Positions 7,806-16,103 of a DNA stretch of 64,000 nt are shown here, piece by piece. The stretch's first letter is position 1. The number at the start of each line of letters is the position of its first letter. Origin of the DNA: Paludibacteraceae bacterium (GTDB taxonomy: Bacteria; Bacteroidota; Bacteroidia; Bacteroidales; Paludibacteraceae); assembly GCA_017551675.1 (NCBI GenBank), contig JAFZLC010000026.1, positions 1-64,000 of the forward strand, written 5' to 3'. The position numbers were made by a program, and so were the translations under genes. Below the pieces are notes generated by a model. The model did not search any database and was not told the origin of the DNA. It saw only the letters and a program-made list of their open reading frames with translations.

Positions 7806-10238
7806 ATGGACGCATCAGAAAAAATCATCCGTTTCAACTCCTATGATGCGCTGCTTGACGAAATCAAGCGCGATATGAAGGACGGAGACCCGCTTCGCTG
7901 CAGGTACCCTGTCCGCTTTATTATGCTCAACAACTTCGATGTCTGGCATCAATTGGCGAAAGACTTACCTGTTTTTGGGGTACAACCGTTTAACTTGGAG
8001 GAGCTGATTGTCGATAATCACGAGCGTTGGATAACGACAGATGAACTGTGTCGCACGATAAAAGGTCTCAAAGTAACATCTTTGATAACACCTTTTTCTG
8101 AATTAGTGCGGTTCTATTCTGACACCGACTTCCGTGGCTTCTTCAATGAGATAATGATAAATACGGAGGATGTTGACCACCCTGAAAAGCGCATCTATAT
8201 TCCTCTGATTGGCCTCCAGAATCGTTTCTGTGGTTTTCTCAACAGTTTTGCCCGTATAGAGGAAAGTGCCCCTATTTGGGCCTACCTAACCGAAGAGCAT
8301 AAGACCAAGGTCTTCCTTACCACTATCAAAAGCGAGTCGAATGCATTCGCCGGTCACGAAAACATCAAATGCCTTGACACGTTCTACGACTGGCTCCGTT
8401 TCTGGAAGACACACGCCCCGCAAAAGCAGATTATCTGTTCTTCCAGCCCTATTAACCGCAAGGAGAAGTTCGCAGGCCCTGATAATATATTTACATTCAA
8501 ACATATAAAGAATACCTACGAGTATATCGATTCCTTCCTCGGAGTCAATGTCTCGTTGGCTTATGATGCGTCTGAAGAAGACTTCTGGTCACAATTGTTT
8601 TCCGATATTATCAAGACAGGCCCGACTACGTTCAACTTTTCTTCTTTCGTATCCGGTCATTTCGGGTTCTCCAAAGTTTCACCGCGAGAGTTACTTCAAC
8701 ACTGGATTGAGTCAGAAACCACACCTTACGAGCGTTGGCTCCTTAAATACTACTTCTTATCTTCTGTACTCGCAGACAAGTATGCCTATCTCAAGGTCTG
8801 TTTCGATGAGATTACAGAATACGACAACTATTGTGAGCTGCCCTCCAAGATTGCCGAGCGTATCTTCTACTTCAGCGAGACCTCGACTCAAAACAGTTTC
8901 GCTGCTGAGCGCCAGTCGTTGATGAAGTCTTCTGCCGTTCTGTTCAATCAGTTCACGGACGAGTCCACGAAGACCTACATCAAGAGTTGCCTTGTCGAAC
9001 TTGACCAGAACAATACTCAGTTGGCGATCACCTTGACAACGGGCATCTTTGATTTCGAGAAAGTGCTTATCACCGCCTGGTTTGCCAATCGGGCTAACAC
9101 CGGCTTGTCTCTCGAGAAAGCAGTCGAGAAATACCCCGACCTCGGGCTGTACCTAGCAGACCTCAAGCCAACTGAAAATCGCAAGGATAATTGGCACTTG
9201 AATTATCTTGCGGCATACCGTGACGCCAAACTGTTTGATGAGATTACGGAGCCTATCGCAACGTTTATTGCCGAGAAGAATCACGATGAAGACTCTTTCT
9301 ACGATTGGTACCACTCCTTCAGTGAAACACACGACCTTCTGCACAAGCATCAGAATAACGCCGATCTGCGGCCCGACAAAGTGTACTGGGTTGATGCTCT
9401 GGGTGCCGAGTTCCTCCCATTCTTGCTATCCATTTTCGAGGATGGCAGCCTTGGATTTCGTGTGCTTTATTCCGAGGTCACACGCTGCACCATCCCCTCC
9501 GCTACGGCCCAGAACCGTTTTGACGATGTTGTGAAGTTCGAAGAATTGGACAAGATTGCACACGATGCCGCCGGGTACAAGAAGAACACTACCCTCGTGA
9601 AAGAGTTGAATGTGCTGGCCGCTAAGATGAGGGAGATCATCACAAGCAATTCCCACGGAGAGCATACCATTGCCATTGTCTCGGACCATGGTCTTAGTTG
9701 CCTATCCCGTTTGGCGGATTCGAAGAAGTATGATGCCAAAGTGGAACACGATGGACGTTATATAAATGTCACCGGAGACAACAAACTTTACCACGATTCT
9801 GACTATGTGGTCCATATCAACGAGAATGACGGCGAGCGCTATAAAGTTGCCTTGACACACTCCTCGCTGGGCCGAAAACCCGTCCACGAGGTACACGGTG
9901 GTTGTACTCCTGAGGAGGTGCTGGTTCCCTACATCATCATAACCAATAGGAAACAGATTTTGGCTACTTACCGATACGAGGTTCTTACGAAGGAAATCGA
10001 GGTTTCCGACCCTACTATCACTGTCAATGTGATGCCTCAACCCTCCAAGGTGAAGCTTACTATAGATGGCCAGGAATACAATATGACTCGCAGTGGCAAC
10101 AAGTGGTCTGCATGTGTTGATGGCCTGGAAGAAGGCGAATACAGGGCAGACTTCACCATTCCTGGCGGAACTTCTTATAATGAGATTATTAAAGTTAATG
10201 GTACCGGTTTCGGTGGAAATGATTTCTTACACTTTTAG
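7806..10238 (+). CDS. pglZ: PglZ-domain protein of type 4 BREX
   Basis: 810-residue protein with an alkaline-phosphatase-superfamily PglZ domain in its second half: YWVDALGAEF at about 525-534 carries the first metal-binding Asp, and IAIVSDHG at about 620-628 a second metal site, followed by a conserved THSSLGRKPVHEVHGGCTPEEVLVP-like stretch. The last 75 residues form a beta-rich Ig-like tail ending in NGTGFGGNDF. PglZ is the one gene shared by all BREX types and is presumed to be a phosphatase/nuclease-fold enzyme needed for defence. It starts 3 bp after the brxC stop, and its own stop is 2 bp before the brxL start, so coupling is tight. Probably intact: its length and motifs are as expected. 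Confidence 0.9.
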   Translation: MDASEKIIRFNSYDALLDEIKRDMKDGDPLRCRYPVRFIMLNNFDVWHQLAKDLPVFGVQPFNLEELIVDNHERWITTDELCRTIKGLKVTSLITPFSELVRFYSDTDFRGFFNEIMINTEDVDHPEKRIYIPLIGLQNRFCGFLNSFARIEESAPIWAYLTEEHKTKVFLTTIKSESNAFAGHENIKCLDTFYDWLRFWKTHAPQKQIICSSSPINRKEKFAGPDNIFTFKHIKNTYEYIDSFLGVNVSLAYDASEEDFWSQLFSDIIKTGPTTFNFSSFVSGHFGFSKVSPRELLQHWIESETTPYERWLLKYYFLSSVLADKYAYLKVCFDEITEYDNYCELPSKIAERIFYFSETSTQNSFAAERQSLMKSSAVLFNQFTDESTKTYIKSCLVELDQNNTQLAITLTTGIFDFEKVLITAWFANRANTGLSLEKAVEKYPDLGLYLADLKPTENRKDNWHLNYLAAYRDAKLFDEITEPIATFIAEKNHDEDSFYDWYHSFSETHDLLHKHQNNADLRPDKVYWVDALGAEFLPFLLSIFEDGSLGFRVLYSEVTRCTIPSATAQNRFDDVVKFEELDKIAHDAAGYKKNTTLVKELNVLAAKMREIITSNSHGEHTIAIVSDHGLSCLSRLADSKKYDAKVEHDGRYINVTGDNKLYHDSDYVVHINENDGERYKVALTHSSLGRKPVHEVHGGCTPEEVLVPYIIITNRKQILATYRYEVLTKEIEVSDPTITVNVMPQPSKVKLTIDGQEYNMTRSGNKWSACVDGLEEGEYRADFTIPGGTSYNEIIKVNGTGFGGNDFLHF

Positions 10239-10240
10239 AA

Positions 10241-11674
10241 ATGAGCGAATTAGGACAAAAAATTAAAGCGGTCTTTGGTTCGGCCGCCATCTTGAAGAAC
10301 CCTCAGAACTATGATGTGTTCTTGGGAAGGAACCTTCCTTCTTTCGTGAAGGACTTCCTTATCTCTCAGTATGCTAATCCTGATGGGACTCTTCGTAAAC
10401 AGGATTTGGCACGATATCTAGACGAACATATCCCAAACAATAACAATGCAGTGAAAGCCCGACTCCGCAACGGAGAAACGCTTACTCTGCTCACGCGTTT
10501 CATTGTCAACACCAACCTAATTGCCAATAAAGTTCAGTTCCAGATACCAGATATGGGTATCAAACCAAACGAGACTCTAATACCGTCCTATCTTGTAGAA
10601 AGGTATCCTACTGATTTGATTGATGGTGAGAAGTGGGGGCTTTTGAAAGTGGTTTACCTTCCACCGGATGAAGGAGTTGCAGGACATGTGGAAATGGTCG
10701 ATTTTAAACCATTCAAGCCGCTTCAGAAGTTGGATTTGAATCTATTTCGCAAGTTCCGTTCAGAGTTCTCCACAGAAGAATGGATTGACGTTATCATCTC
10801 CGCAATGGAGTATAACCCAGATTCCTTCAAAAATCAGACACAGAAGTTAGAATTCATCACACGTCTACTTCCATTCATTGAACCACGTCTAAACATGGTC
10901 GAATTGGCACCAAAGGGAACTGGTAAGTCATATGTCTTCGGTAATCTTAGCAAGTACTCTTGGTTAGTCAGTGGTGGTGCTGTATCCCGTGCCAAACTCT
11001 TTTTCGATAAATCTCGCCGTACCCCAGGAATAATGCACGACCACGACTTGGTTTCATTTGATGAAATTCAAAGTATAACATTTACCGACCCACTTGAGAT
11101 GCGTGCAATCCTAAAGGGATATCTTGAATATGGTAAGGCAACAGTTGACAATTACGAATTTATGTCTGAATGTGGCTTAATGCTTCTTGGTAATATTGAA
11201 CTTACGTCTGAAGGATTTCCACGCAGCGATCGCTATTTTGATGAACTACCAGAAGTGTTTCATGAATCTGCTCTTCTTGATAGGTTTCACGGATTCATAG
11301 AAGGATGGCTTCTCCCGCGCATGAACAATGATATGATTCTGCGTGACTGGACCATAAACGTAGAATTCTTTTCCGAGGTTATACATAAACTCAGAGTTGC
11401 ACCAGAGTATGCAGAATTGGTCAACAACACTATTGATGTGCCAAAGAAAGCTGACACACGACATCTTAATGCAGTTCGTCGCATAGCTACAGCCTATAGT
11501 AAACTTCTATTTCCTCACATCACCTCAGTTGACCAACTAGATAAGATGGAATTTGATAACTATTGTTTGCAACCAGCTATTCATCGTCGTGACCAAGTAC
11601 GTCAACAATGTGCTAATATAGACAACGAAAGTTCATTTTCTCAACCGATGCCAGACATCCGCGTAAAAATATAA
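10241..11674 (+). CDS. brxL: BrxL: AAA+ protein of BREX, short form without Lon protease domain
   Basis: 477-residue AAA+ protein. Its N-terminal half matches the BrxL family (LVERYPTDLIDGEKWG, QKLEFITRLLPFIEPR), with Walker A APKGTGKSYVFGN at about 222-234 and Walker B LVSFDEIQSI near 270, then FMSECGLMLLGNIE. The family in other BREX types is about 670-700 residues because a Lon-like protease domain follows. This one ends right after the helical segment LQPAIHRRDQVRQQC and a short linker, exactly where that domain would begin. No protease-like sequence is found in any frame downstream, since the next gene starts 5 bp later. So it is either a natural short form or an old truncation. Its likely role is hexameric DNA binding and translocation in phage exclusion. 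Confidence 0.88.
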   Translation: MSELGQKIKAVFGSAAILKNPQNYDVFLGRNLPSFVKDFLISQYANPDGTLRKQDLARYLDEHIPNNNNAVKARLRNGETLTLLTRFIVNTNLIANKVQFQIPDMGIKPNETLIPSYLVERYPTDLIDGEKWGLLKVVYLPPDEGVAGHVEMVDFKPFKPLQKLDLNLFRKFRSEFSTEEWIDVIISAMEYNPDSFKNQTQKLEFITRLLPFIEPRLNMVELAPKGTGKSYVFGNLSKYSWLVSGGAVSRAKLFFDKSRRTPGIMHDHDLVSFDEIQSITFTDPLEMRAILKGYLEYGKATVDNYEFMSECGLMLLGNIELTSEGFPRSDRYFDELPEVFHESALLDRFHGFIEGWLLPRMNNDMILRDWTINVEFFSEVIHKLRVAPEYAELVNNTIDVPKKADTRHLNAVRRIATAYSKLLFPHITSVDQLDKMEFDNYCLQPAIHRRDQVRQQCANIDNESSFSQPMPDIRVKI

Positions 11675-11679
11675 TTCCC

Positions 11680-13869
11680 ATGTGCAGAGCAGAAGATGAA
11701 TCCAAATGGTTTGAAAAAAGTGAATTTACAGATCAGGATATCTGTTTTTTGAATTATATATACAATAATATTGCAATAAAAGAGTATCCTGAAACTTCCT
11801 TATTACTTTGTAATATACGTAACCAATTGACAGAAAATCAGTTTTTCAAAATGGTAATGCAAATGAATACTGACATTGCTAGAAAAACATTGGGATTTGG
11901 AGGTGTGCAAACTAGAGATGTTATAAGTATGTGTAACATGGTTCGTTGTATTGCAGGGCATTTAGGTTCACGTAAGGTGTTTGAGTGTATAAGGAAAACT
12001 GATATCGCTGTTATATTCATTAAAGAAAAACTAAAAAACGAACATATAAGAATAATTCATGCATATGAATCATTTTGGGAATCTTGTGATCGCTCTGTGG
12101 TTACTTTTTATATGAAGGTTATAGTTATCAATCGCGAAACTGTTAAATTTCAAGGGCTTAATCATAAAAAATCACAAAAACTCTACGACATATTCAAAAA
12201 TGTTTTGGCTTATATTGACAAACTCGTTGTTGTCGATGATGAATCACATCCAGAAATGATTCTTATCCCTAATCTTATAAAACTAGGGTTAAATGAAAGA
12301 CAGTGTAACACTGTATTGACCAACATGAAGAAATGTGGTCATTTCCCAATTTTTACTACGCTGTCATATTTATTCGAGAATATGACCAATAATCGTCAAA
12401 AGGACATTTTTCGGAGGTCTCTCAATAGTGTATATGGCAAACCAATTGAAGATTTGAATAATATTGCCACATCTCTTGGTTTATCAAGAGAAAGAGTTAG
12501 ACAGTTACGTGAAGAATGTTACACCCAAGCAACAAAACTTCCTTGTGTTTTCTTGAATTCAGAATTATCAGATAATTATCAATATAAGGTACAAACAGAG
12601 TATGACTTCAATCTCATAAGAGAAGAAGAAGGTGTCGATTTTAGTAACGAATATATTACCATTTGTATATCATATTTTTCAGTAGATTACAAACTTATTG
12701 GAGACTCACGTAAGGCTATGTTTATGTCATCAGGCACATCGAAACCTTTGTATTTAGTATCTAAAAGACTATCTGAGTTTTTTGATTTTGATGAGTTTGT
12801 TAGTTCCATAGATCAAACGATATACGAAAAACGTTTTTTCCCTTATCGAGAAGATCTTGAAGCATATGTTCGCAGACTAATTGGTACAGATATAGTCACT
12901 GAAGATATATATGCTATAGTTAAAGAATGTAGACAAATACTTCAAAAAGGTTATCCTGACAATATCATCAATAGTCAGATATATTTCCCGACCAATACAC
13001 GGAAAACAATCCCTTATCTGATAGAAGACATATTGCATGAATTCAATCGTCCTATGACGGCAGAGGAAATAAGTAGTATTTTAAAAGAACGTTATCCTGA
13101 TCTTGAACAGTCTTCGGGCAAGATAGGTCCTAATGCTTTACGTAACAGTAATATCATTGCTGTAAGTCGAACTAGCACATATGCATTAACGGAGTGGGAT
13201 TATACGGAAAAACGAGGTGGAACTATTCGTAATCTTGCCGAAGAATACCTCAACAGTCTTATTCCACCGATTGCTTCACTTGCCGAAATTTGTAGCTACA
13301 TATCAAAATTCCGTTCAGACATAAAGGAAAACAGTGTTAAGGCCAACCTATGGGCTGAGTCCAACCGTTTTTCAATTTATTACAAGGGAAATACAATTTA
13401 TATAGGTTTGTCTAGCTATAATTATGATAAAGAATACATACTACAAGGAAAAAATCAAGGACGACGTTCGTTTATGAACAGTATAGAACTCCTTGAGAAT
13501 TTCATCAAACAGCATGGCAGATTTCCTTATAGTTCTGTTGAGGGTGAGGAAGCTCGTCTAAGTCGTTTTTATATGGTGTCAAAAGCTAACATGAGGGAAG
13601 GAATTCTTTCGCCTGATAAAATAGCCGAAATAGAACGAATTGATACAAAATACGGTTCTCTCAAAACAAAAAAAGAACGAGTGCCATGGGAAGAACGTTT
13701 TGAACGTTTTGTTAAACATATAACCGAAAATGATTCTCTTCCACGTCAAAGCTCCAAAGAATATGCATGGTATGAAGAGAACAAAGCTCTATACGATGCA
13801 GGAATGCTAGACTCCCATCGTGCCAAGTCCTTTAATTTTCTCGTAAAAATTGTTGAACGTATGTTGTAG
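11680..13869 (+). CDS. Sigma-region-4-like HTH protein with helicase-associated-type repeats, BREX operon
   Basis: 729-residue protein of no family I can name with certainty. Visible parts: a sigma-70 region-4-like helix-turn-helix at about 260-282 (NIATSLGLSRERVRQLREECY); a segment at about 445-510 that reads like a HARE-HTH winged helix (IEDILHEFNRPMTAEEISSIL... SRTSTYALTEWDY); another winged-helix-like stretch to 590; and, in the last 130 residues, two repeats of the helicase-associated (HA) type (LLENFIKQHGRFPYSS... and FVKHITENDSLPRQSS..W). There is no sigma region 2, so it is not a full sigma factor. It begins 5 bp after brxL and is clearly more AT-rich than brxP-pglZ, which suggests a separate origin. 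It may be a DNA-binding accessory or regulator of the BREX operon; that is inference. Confidence 0.7.
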   Translation: MCRAEDESKWFEKSEFTDQDICFLNYIYNNIAIKEYPETSLLLCNIRNQLTENQFFKMVMQMNTDIARKTLGFGGVQTRDVISMCNMVRCIAGHLGSRKVFECIRKTDIAVIFIKEKLKNEHIRIIHAYESFWESCDRSVVTFYMKVIVINRETVKFQGLNHKKSQKLYDIFKNVLAYIDKLVVVDDESHPEMILIPNLIKLGLNERQCNTVLTNMKKCGHFPIFTTLSYLFENMTNNRQKDIFRRSLNSVYGKPIEDLNNIATSLGLSRERVRQLREECYTQATKLPCVFLNSELSDNYQYKVQTEYDFNLIREEEGVDFSNEYITICISYFSVDYKLIGDSRKAMFMSSGTSKPLYLVSKRLSEFFDFDEFVSSIDQTIYEKRFFPYREDLEAYVRRLIGTDIVTEDIYAIVKECRQILQKGYPDNIINSQIYFPTNTRKTIPYLIEDILHEFNRPMTAEEISSILKERYPDLEQSSGKIGPNALRNSNIIAVSRTSTYALTEWDYTEKRGGTIRNLAEEYLNSLIPPIASLAEICSYISKFRSDIKENSVKANLWAESNRFSIYYKGNTIYIGLSSYNYDKEYILQGKNQGRRSFMNSIELLENFIKQHGRFPYSSVEGEEARLSRFYMVSKANMREGILSPDKIAEIERIDTKYGSLKTKKERVPWEERFERFVKHITENDSLPRQSSKEYAWYEENKALYDAGMLDSHRAKSFNFLVKIVERML

Positions 13870-14167
13870 TCATGTGATGTTTGTAAACTTATCACATTTG
13901 TTTTTGTTCTAACGATACTTAGAATCAACAAAAATTACCTCTATTACGCAAATCAGATTTCTTTCATTTTACGAGTAATAGCCTTTTTTCTCGAATGAAT
14001 TTCCGAACCCCACTTCAAATTTTATCGCAAAACTTGACCCGCCACTTCAGACTTTCACCCAAACCAATATCCTTTATTGTGATTTTATACCACTTCCCCC
14101 CCACAAAAAAGGTGTACCAAATCCAAATTTGATACACCCTCTTTCTTGTTTTTTCTCTTACTAGATA
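13870..14167. other. Intergenic region between convergent operons at the right end of the island
   Basis: 298 bp with no gene. It is AT-rich with C-rich runs, and holds the hairpin at 14111-14138 that can terminate both convergent genes. Nothing else is recognised. Confidence 0.6.
14105..14156. terminator. Bidirectional terminator between the HTH gene and the lipoprotein gene
   Basis: A 12-bp stem (GGTGTACCAAAT / ATTTGATACACC, one mismatch) with a 4-nt loop at 14111-14138. It is preceded by an A-run on one side and followed by T-rich sequence on the other, so it can act in both directions. Confidence 0.75.
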
Positions 14168-14599
14168 CTAAAAAATAATTATAGAATCCTCCTCTGCCAA
14201 TTCCACCTCTTTCTCTACAAAAAATACTGTATGACTAGGGTCTGTTACATCAACAACTGAATGGTTGTCGCCATCACGAATAACAGCCAGTTTTATCGTC
14301 TTATTATTACGTGGTGAGACGCCAACTAATGATGCTACCTGCTCTTCATTGTCCGAAACGACCAATGCATCAACAATACGATCGCCGTTGATGTAGCCCT
14401 TATCTCCATAGAAAGTCAGGGTCAAAGAATCTGACACAAACTCATGTGTGTATAAATAGCCCCACAACTCTGCATTTAGAGAATCTTTCACTTGTGTGGC
14501 AAGCGAATCTGAATCATTACCCGGAGCAGAAGGTGTCGGATTATGACATGATGCAAGAAGTGCTAGGAAAAAGATCGGAAGTAAAAATTTGCGATTCAT
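14168..14599 (-). CDS. Putative lipoprotein (143 aa)
   Basis: Signal peptide with a lipobox (FFLALLASC, Cys18) followed by a Ser/Pro/Asp-rich linker, then a small beta-rich domain with no motif I recognise (LTLTFYGDKGYINGDRIVDALVV). It is probably anchored in the outer or inner membrane. The last 30 codons contain the 34-bp repeat whose other copy lies at 925-958, so the 3' end of this gene is the right boundary of the BREX island. It is intact in frame, with a terminator just downstream. The tail after the repeat (AEEDSIIIF) differs from the tail at the left copy. Confidence 0.75.
   Translation of the reverse strand: MNRKFLLPIFFLALLASCHNPTPSAPGNDSDSLATQVKDSLNAELWGYLYTHEFVSDSLTLTFYGDKGYINGDRIVDALVVSDNEEQVASLVGVSPRNNKTIKLAVIRDGDNHSVVDVTDPSHTVFFVEKEVELAEEDSIIIF
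14198..14231. repeat. Right copy of 34-bp perfect direct repeat flanking the BREX island
   Basis: Identical over 34 bases to 925-958, same orientation, and located inside the 3' end of the lipoprotein gene. See the left copy for its interpretation as an attachment-site-like boundary. Confidence 0.85.
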
Positions 14600-14927
14600 A
14601 AAATATATGTTTTTTATTTAGGTAAGGATTATAAATTCATTTCGTGGGATTTGAATTTGTTTCATTTCCCATTTGCAGAAACGATGCACATCGTCTCTAC
14701 CGAAAGACGTTCAAAGATAATGAATATTTTCATTCATAACAATTATATCAATAAAATCATTCCACAATTAATTATGTTTGTAGAAAATAAATGTCTCATA
14801 ACGAAAAAGAAAGAGGATAGATATGGAAATGAATAAAAAAATTTATGCTTTTTAGGATAAAAAGAGAAAAGATTTCTATAACTTAGTGGCGATTTAAATA
14901 TTAAAAACTTAAAACTGGAAAATTAAA
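14600..14927. other. Divergent intergenic region with an inverted repeat
   Basis: 328 bp between the divergent lipoprotein gene and the duplicated-domain protein gene. It holds a near-perfect 10-bp inverted repeat at 14677-14698 (AGAAACGATG / CATCGTCTCT), which could be an operator or an RNA hairpin, and a -7 element at 14773. A 61-codon frame at 14651-14836 has no protein-like features. Confidence 0.5.
14773..14780 (+). promoter_or_regulatory. Bacteroidota -7 promoter element
   Basis: TATGTTTG fits TAnnTTTG. It would give a leader of roughly 140 nt before the ATG at 14928. Confidence 0.35.
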
Positions 14928-15584
14928 ATGGCAAATTCAATTAACTTGGCAAAATTAGACGCTAATGATATTGTTGCAATCAATAACGCAGCATATGCAG
15001 GCGCAATCAAAGTAGTTGCTGGTAAAGTAGCAGCAGGTAACGTAACTTTTGAGATCGATGGAAAGACCATCAACTTGTCTGACGCTGGATGCTCTTATTT
15101 GAGCACAAGCTTGGAACCAATCAACAGAGCAAAAGCAGAAGAAAGACCTGCTGAGGTTTTATTGGCATTGGCTGCAAAATCTACAGAATTAATCACTCCT
15201 ACAGATTGTACTAACCCAACTGTTAAGTCTGGTGCTGCTTCTACTTCATTCGCAAAGGGTGAAAAAGAACTTGACTTAGCTAAGTTGAGCGATTCTGATA
15301 TGATTCGTTTCAATCACATCGGAAAGACTGGCGAAATCAACGTATTGGAGGTTAAACCAGGTGAAGCTACTATCCAAGTAGATGGCAACGTAATCGAATT
15401 GTCTGATGCTGGTGCTTCTTACATCGACAACAACTACAAAGAGATCAAAATGGCTAATGCTGAGGCAGACCCTACTTTGGTATTGTTCGCATTGAAAGCA
15501 GGTACAACAAAATTGGTTTCTGCTTCTAAGGTATCTAACCAGAAGATTGCGAAAGGTGCAATTGACACAGTATTCATCATCTAA
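14928..15584 (+). CDS. Internally duplicated protein of unknown function (218 aa), likely highly expressed
   Basis: The protein has two copies of a roughly 85-residue unit in tandem. Unit 1 (about 5-90) and unit 2 (about 115-200) share 'LAKL..-DI', a G-rich turn, 'IDGKTINLSDAG-SY' / 'VDGNVIELSDAG-SY' and 'A-P--VL-AL--K-T-L'. There is no signal peptide or membrane segment, so it is probably cytoplasmic. Codon choice (GGT, GCT, AAC, TTG, GAA and few rare codons) resembles that of the ribosomal genes in the window and suggests high expression. The family is unknown to me. It is followed 39 bp later by a lipoprotein gene with the same codon style, probably in one transcript ending at the 16069 terminator. 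Confidence 0.7.
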   Translation: MANSINLAKLDANDIVAINNAAYAGAIKVVAGKVAAGNVTFEIDGKTINLSDAGCSYLSTSLEPINRAKAEERPAEVLLALAAKSTELITPTDCTNPTVKSGAASTSFAKGEKELDLAKLSDSDMIRFNHIGKTGEINVLEVKPGEATIQVDGNVIELSDAGASYIDNNYKEIKMANAEADPTLVLFALKAGTTKLVSASKVSNQKIAKGAIDTVFII

Positions 15585-15623
15585 TGAATTCAATTTATTT
15601 ATAAATCTTTAAATACAAACAAA

Positions 15624-16049
15624 ATGAAGAAAATTATTCTTTTAATCAGCTGCTTAGCAATTCTTGCTGGTTGCAAAAACAAAAAAGCAGAAGAGCCTGC
15701 TCAGCCAGAGGCTCAAGTAACAGAGACAGTTCAAGAAGTTGGTCAAGCTATCGAAGCTGTTAGCCAATTCTTGGAGGAAAACAAAATCCAAGCTAAATCT
15801 TTCGGATTGCGTCAAGAAGAAGATGGTACTTGGCAATTGAATCTTAAGAACTTGGATGCTAACGGTGAAGCTGCTGGCGAACTTTTGAAGTTAACTTTGG
15901 CAGACAACGTAGAAATCGTTACTTTGGAAAGTGGTAACATCTTGTCTTCTGCTTTGAGCGACGAAACAAAGAGCGCTTTGAATAACAAATTCGTTGGATA
16001 CTGGTTGGATGGAGATAAGATTTCTCACATTGTAGAATTTGCTAAATAA
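15624..16049 (+). CDS. Putative lipoprotein (141 aa)
   Basis: Lipobox signal peptide (ISCLAILAGC, Cys17), then a Lys/Glu/Pro/Gln-rich linker and a helix (VTETVQEVGQAIEAVSQFLEEN), then a small globular domain (SFGLRQEEDGTWQLNLKNLDANGE in part). No family is recognised. It lies directly downstream of the duplicated-domain protein with no terminator between, and a strong terminator follows. Codon use suggests abundant expression; its location is the envelope. Confidence 0.7.
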   Translation: MKKIILLISCLAILAGCKNKKAEEPAQPEAQVTETVQEVGQAIEAVSQFLEENKIQAKSFGLRQEEDGTWQLNLKNLDANGEAAGELLKLTLADNVEIVTLESGNILSSALSDETKSALNNKFVGYWLDGDKISHIVEFAK

Positions 16050-16068
16050 ATAAATTCTCACATAAAGT

Positions 16069-16100
16069 AAAAAGCGGCGTGCTATACATGCCGCTTTTTC
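16069..16100 (+). terminator. Rho-independent terminator
   Basis: Stem AAAAGCGGC / GCCGCTTTT with an 11-nt loop followed by T-rich sequence. Because of the flanking A and T runs it can also serve the convergent gene at 16104. Confidence 0.9.
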
Positions 16101-16103
16101 TTT

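Noticed and set aside
11680-13869. Possibility that the fifth island gene is a complete sigma factor
   Set aside because: Only a region-4-like HTH is visible; no region 2 (-10 recognition, core binding) can be found.
14651-14836. 61-codon frame upstream of the duplicated-domain protein
   Set aside because: It has no start context and covers the inverted repeat and the -7 element; better explained as a leader region.
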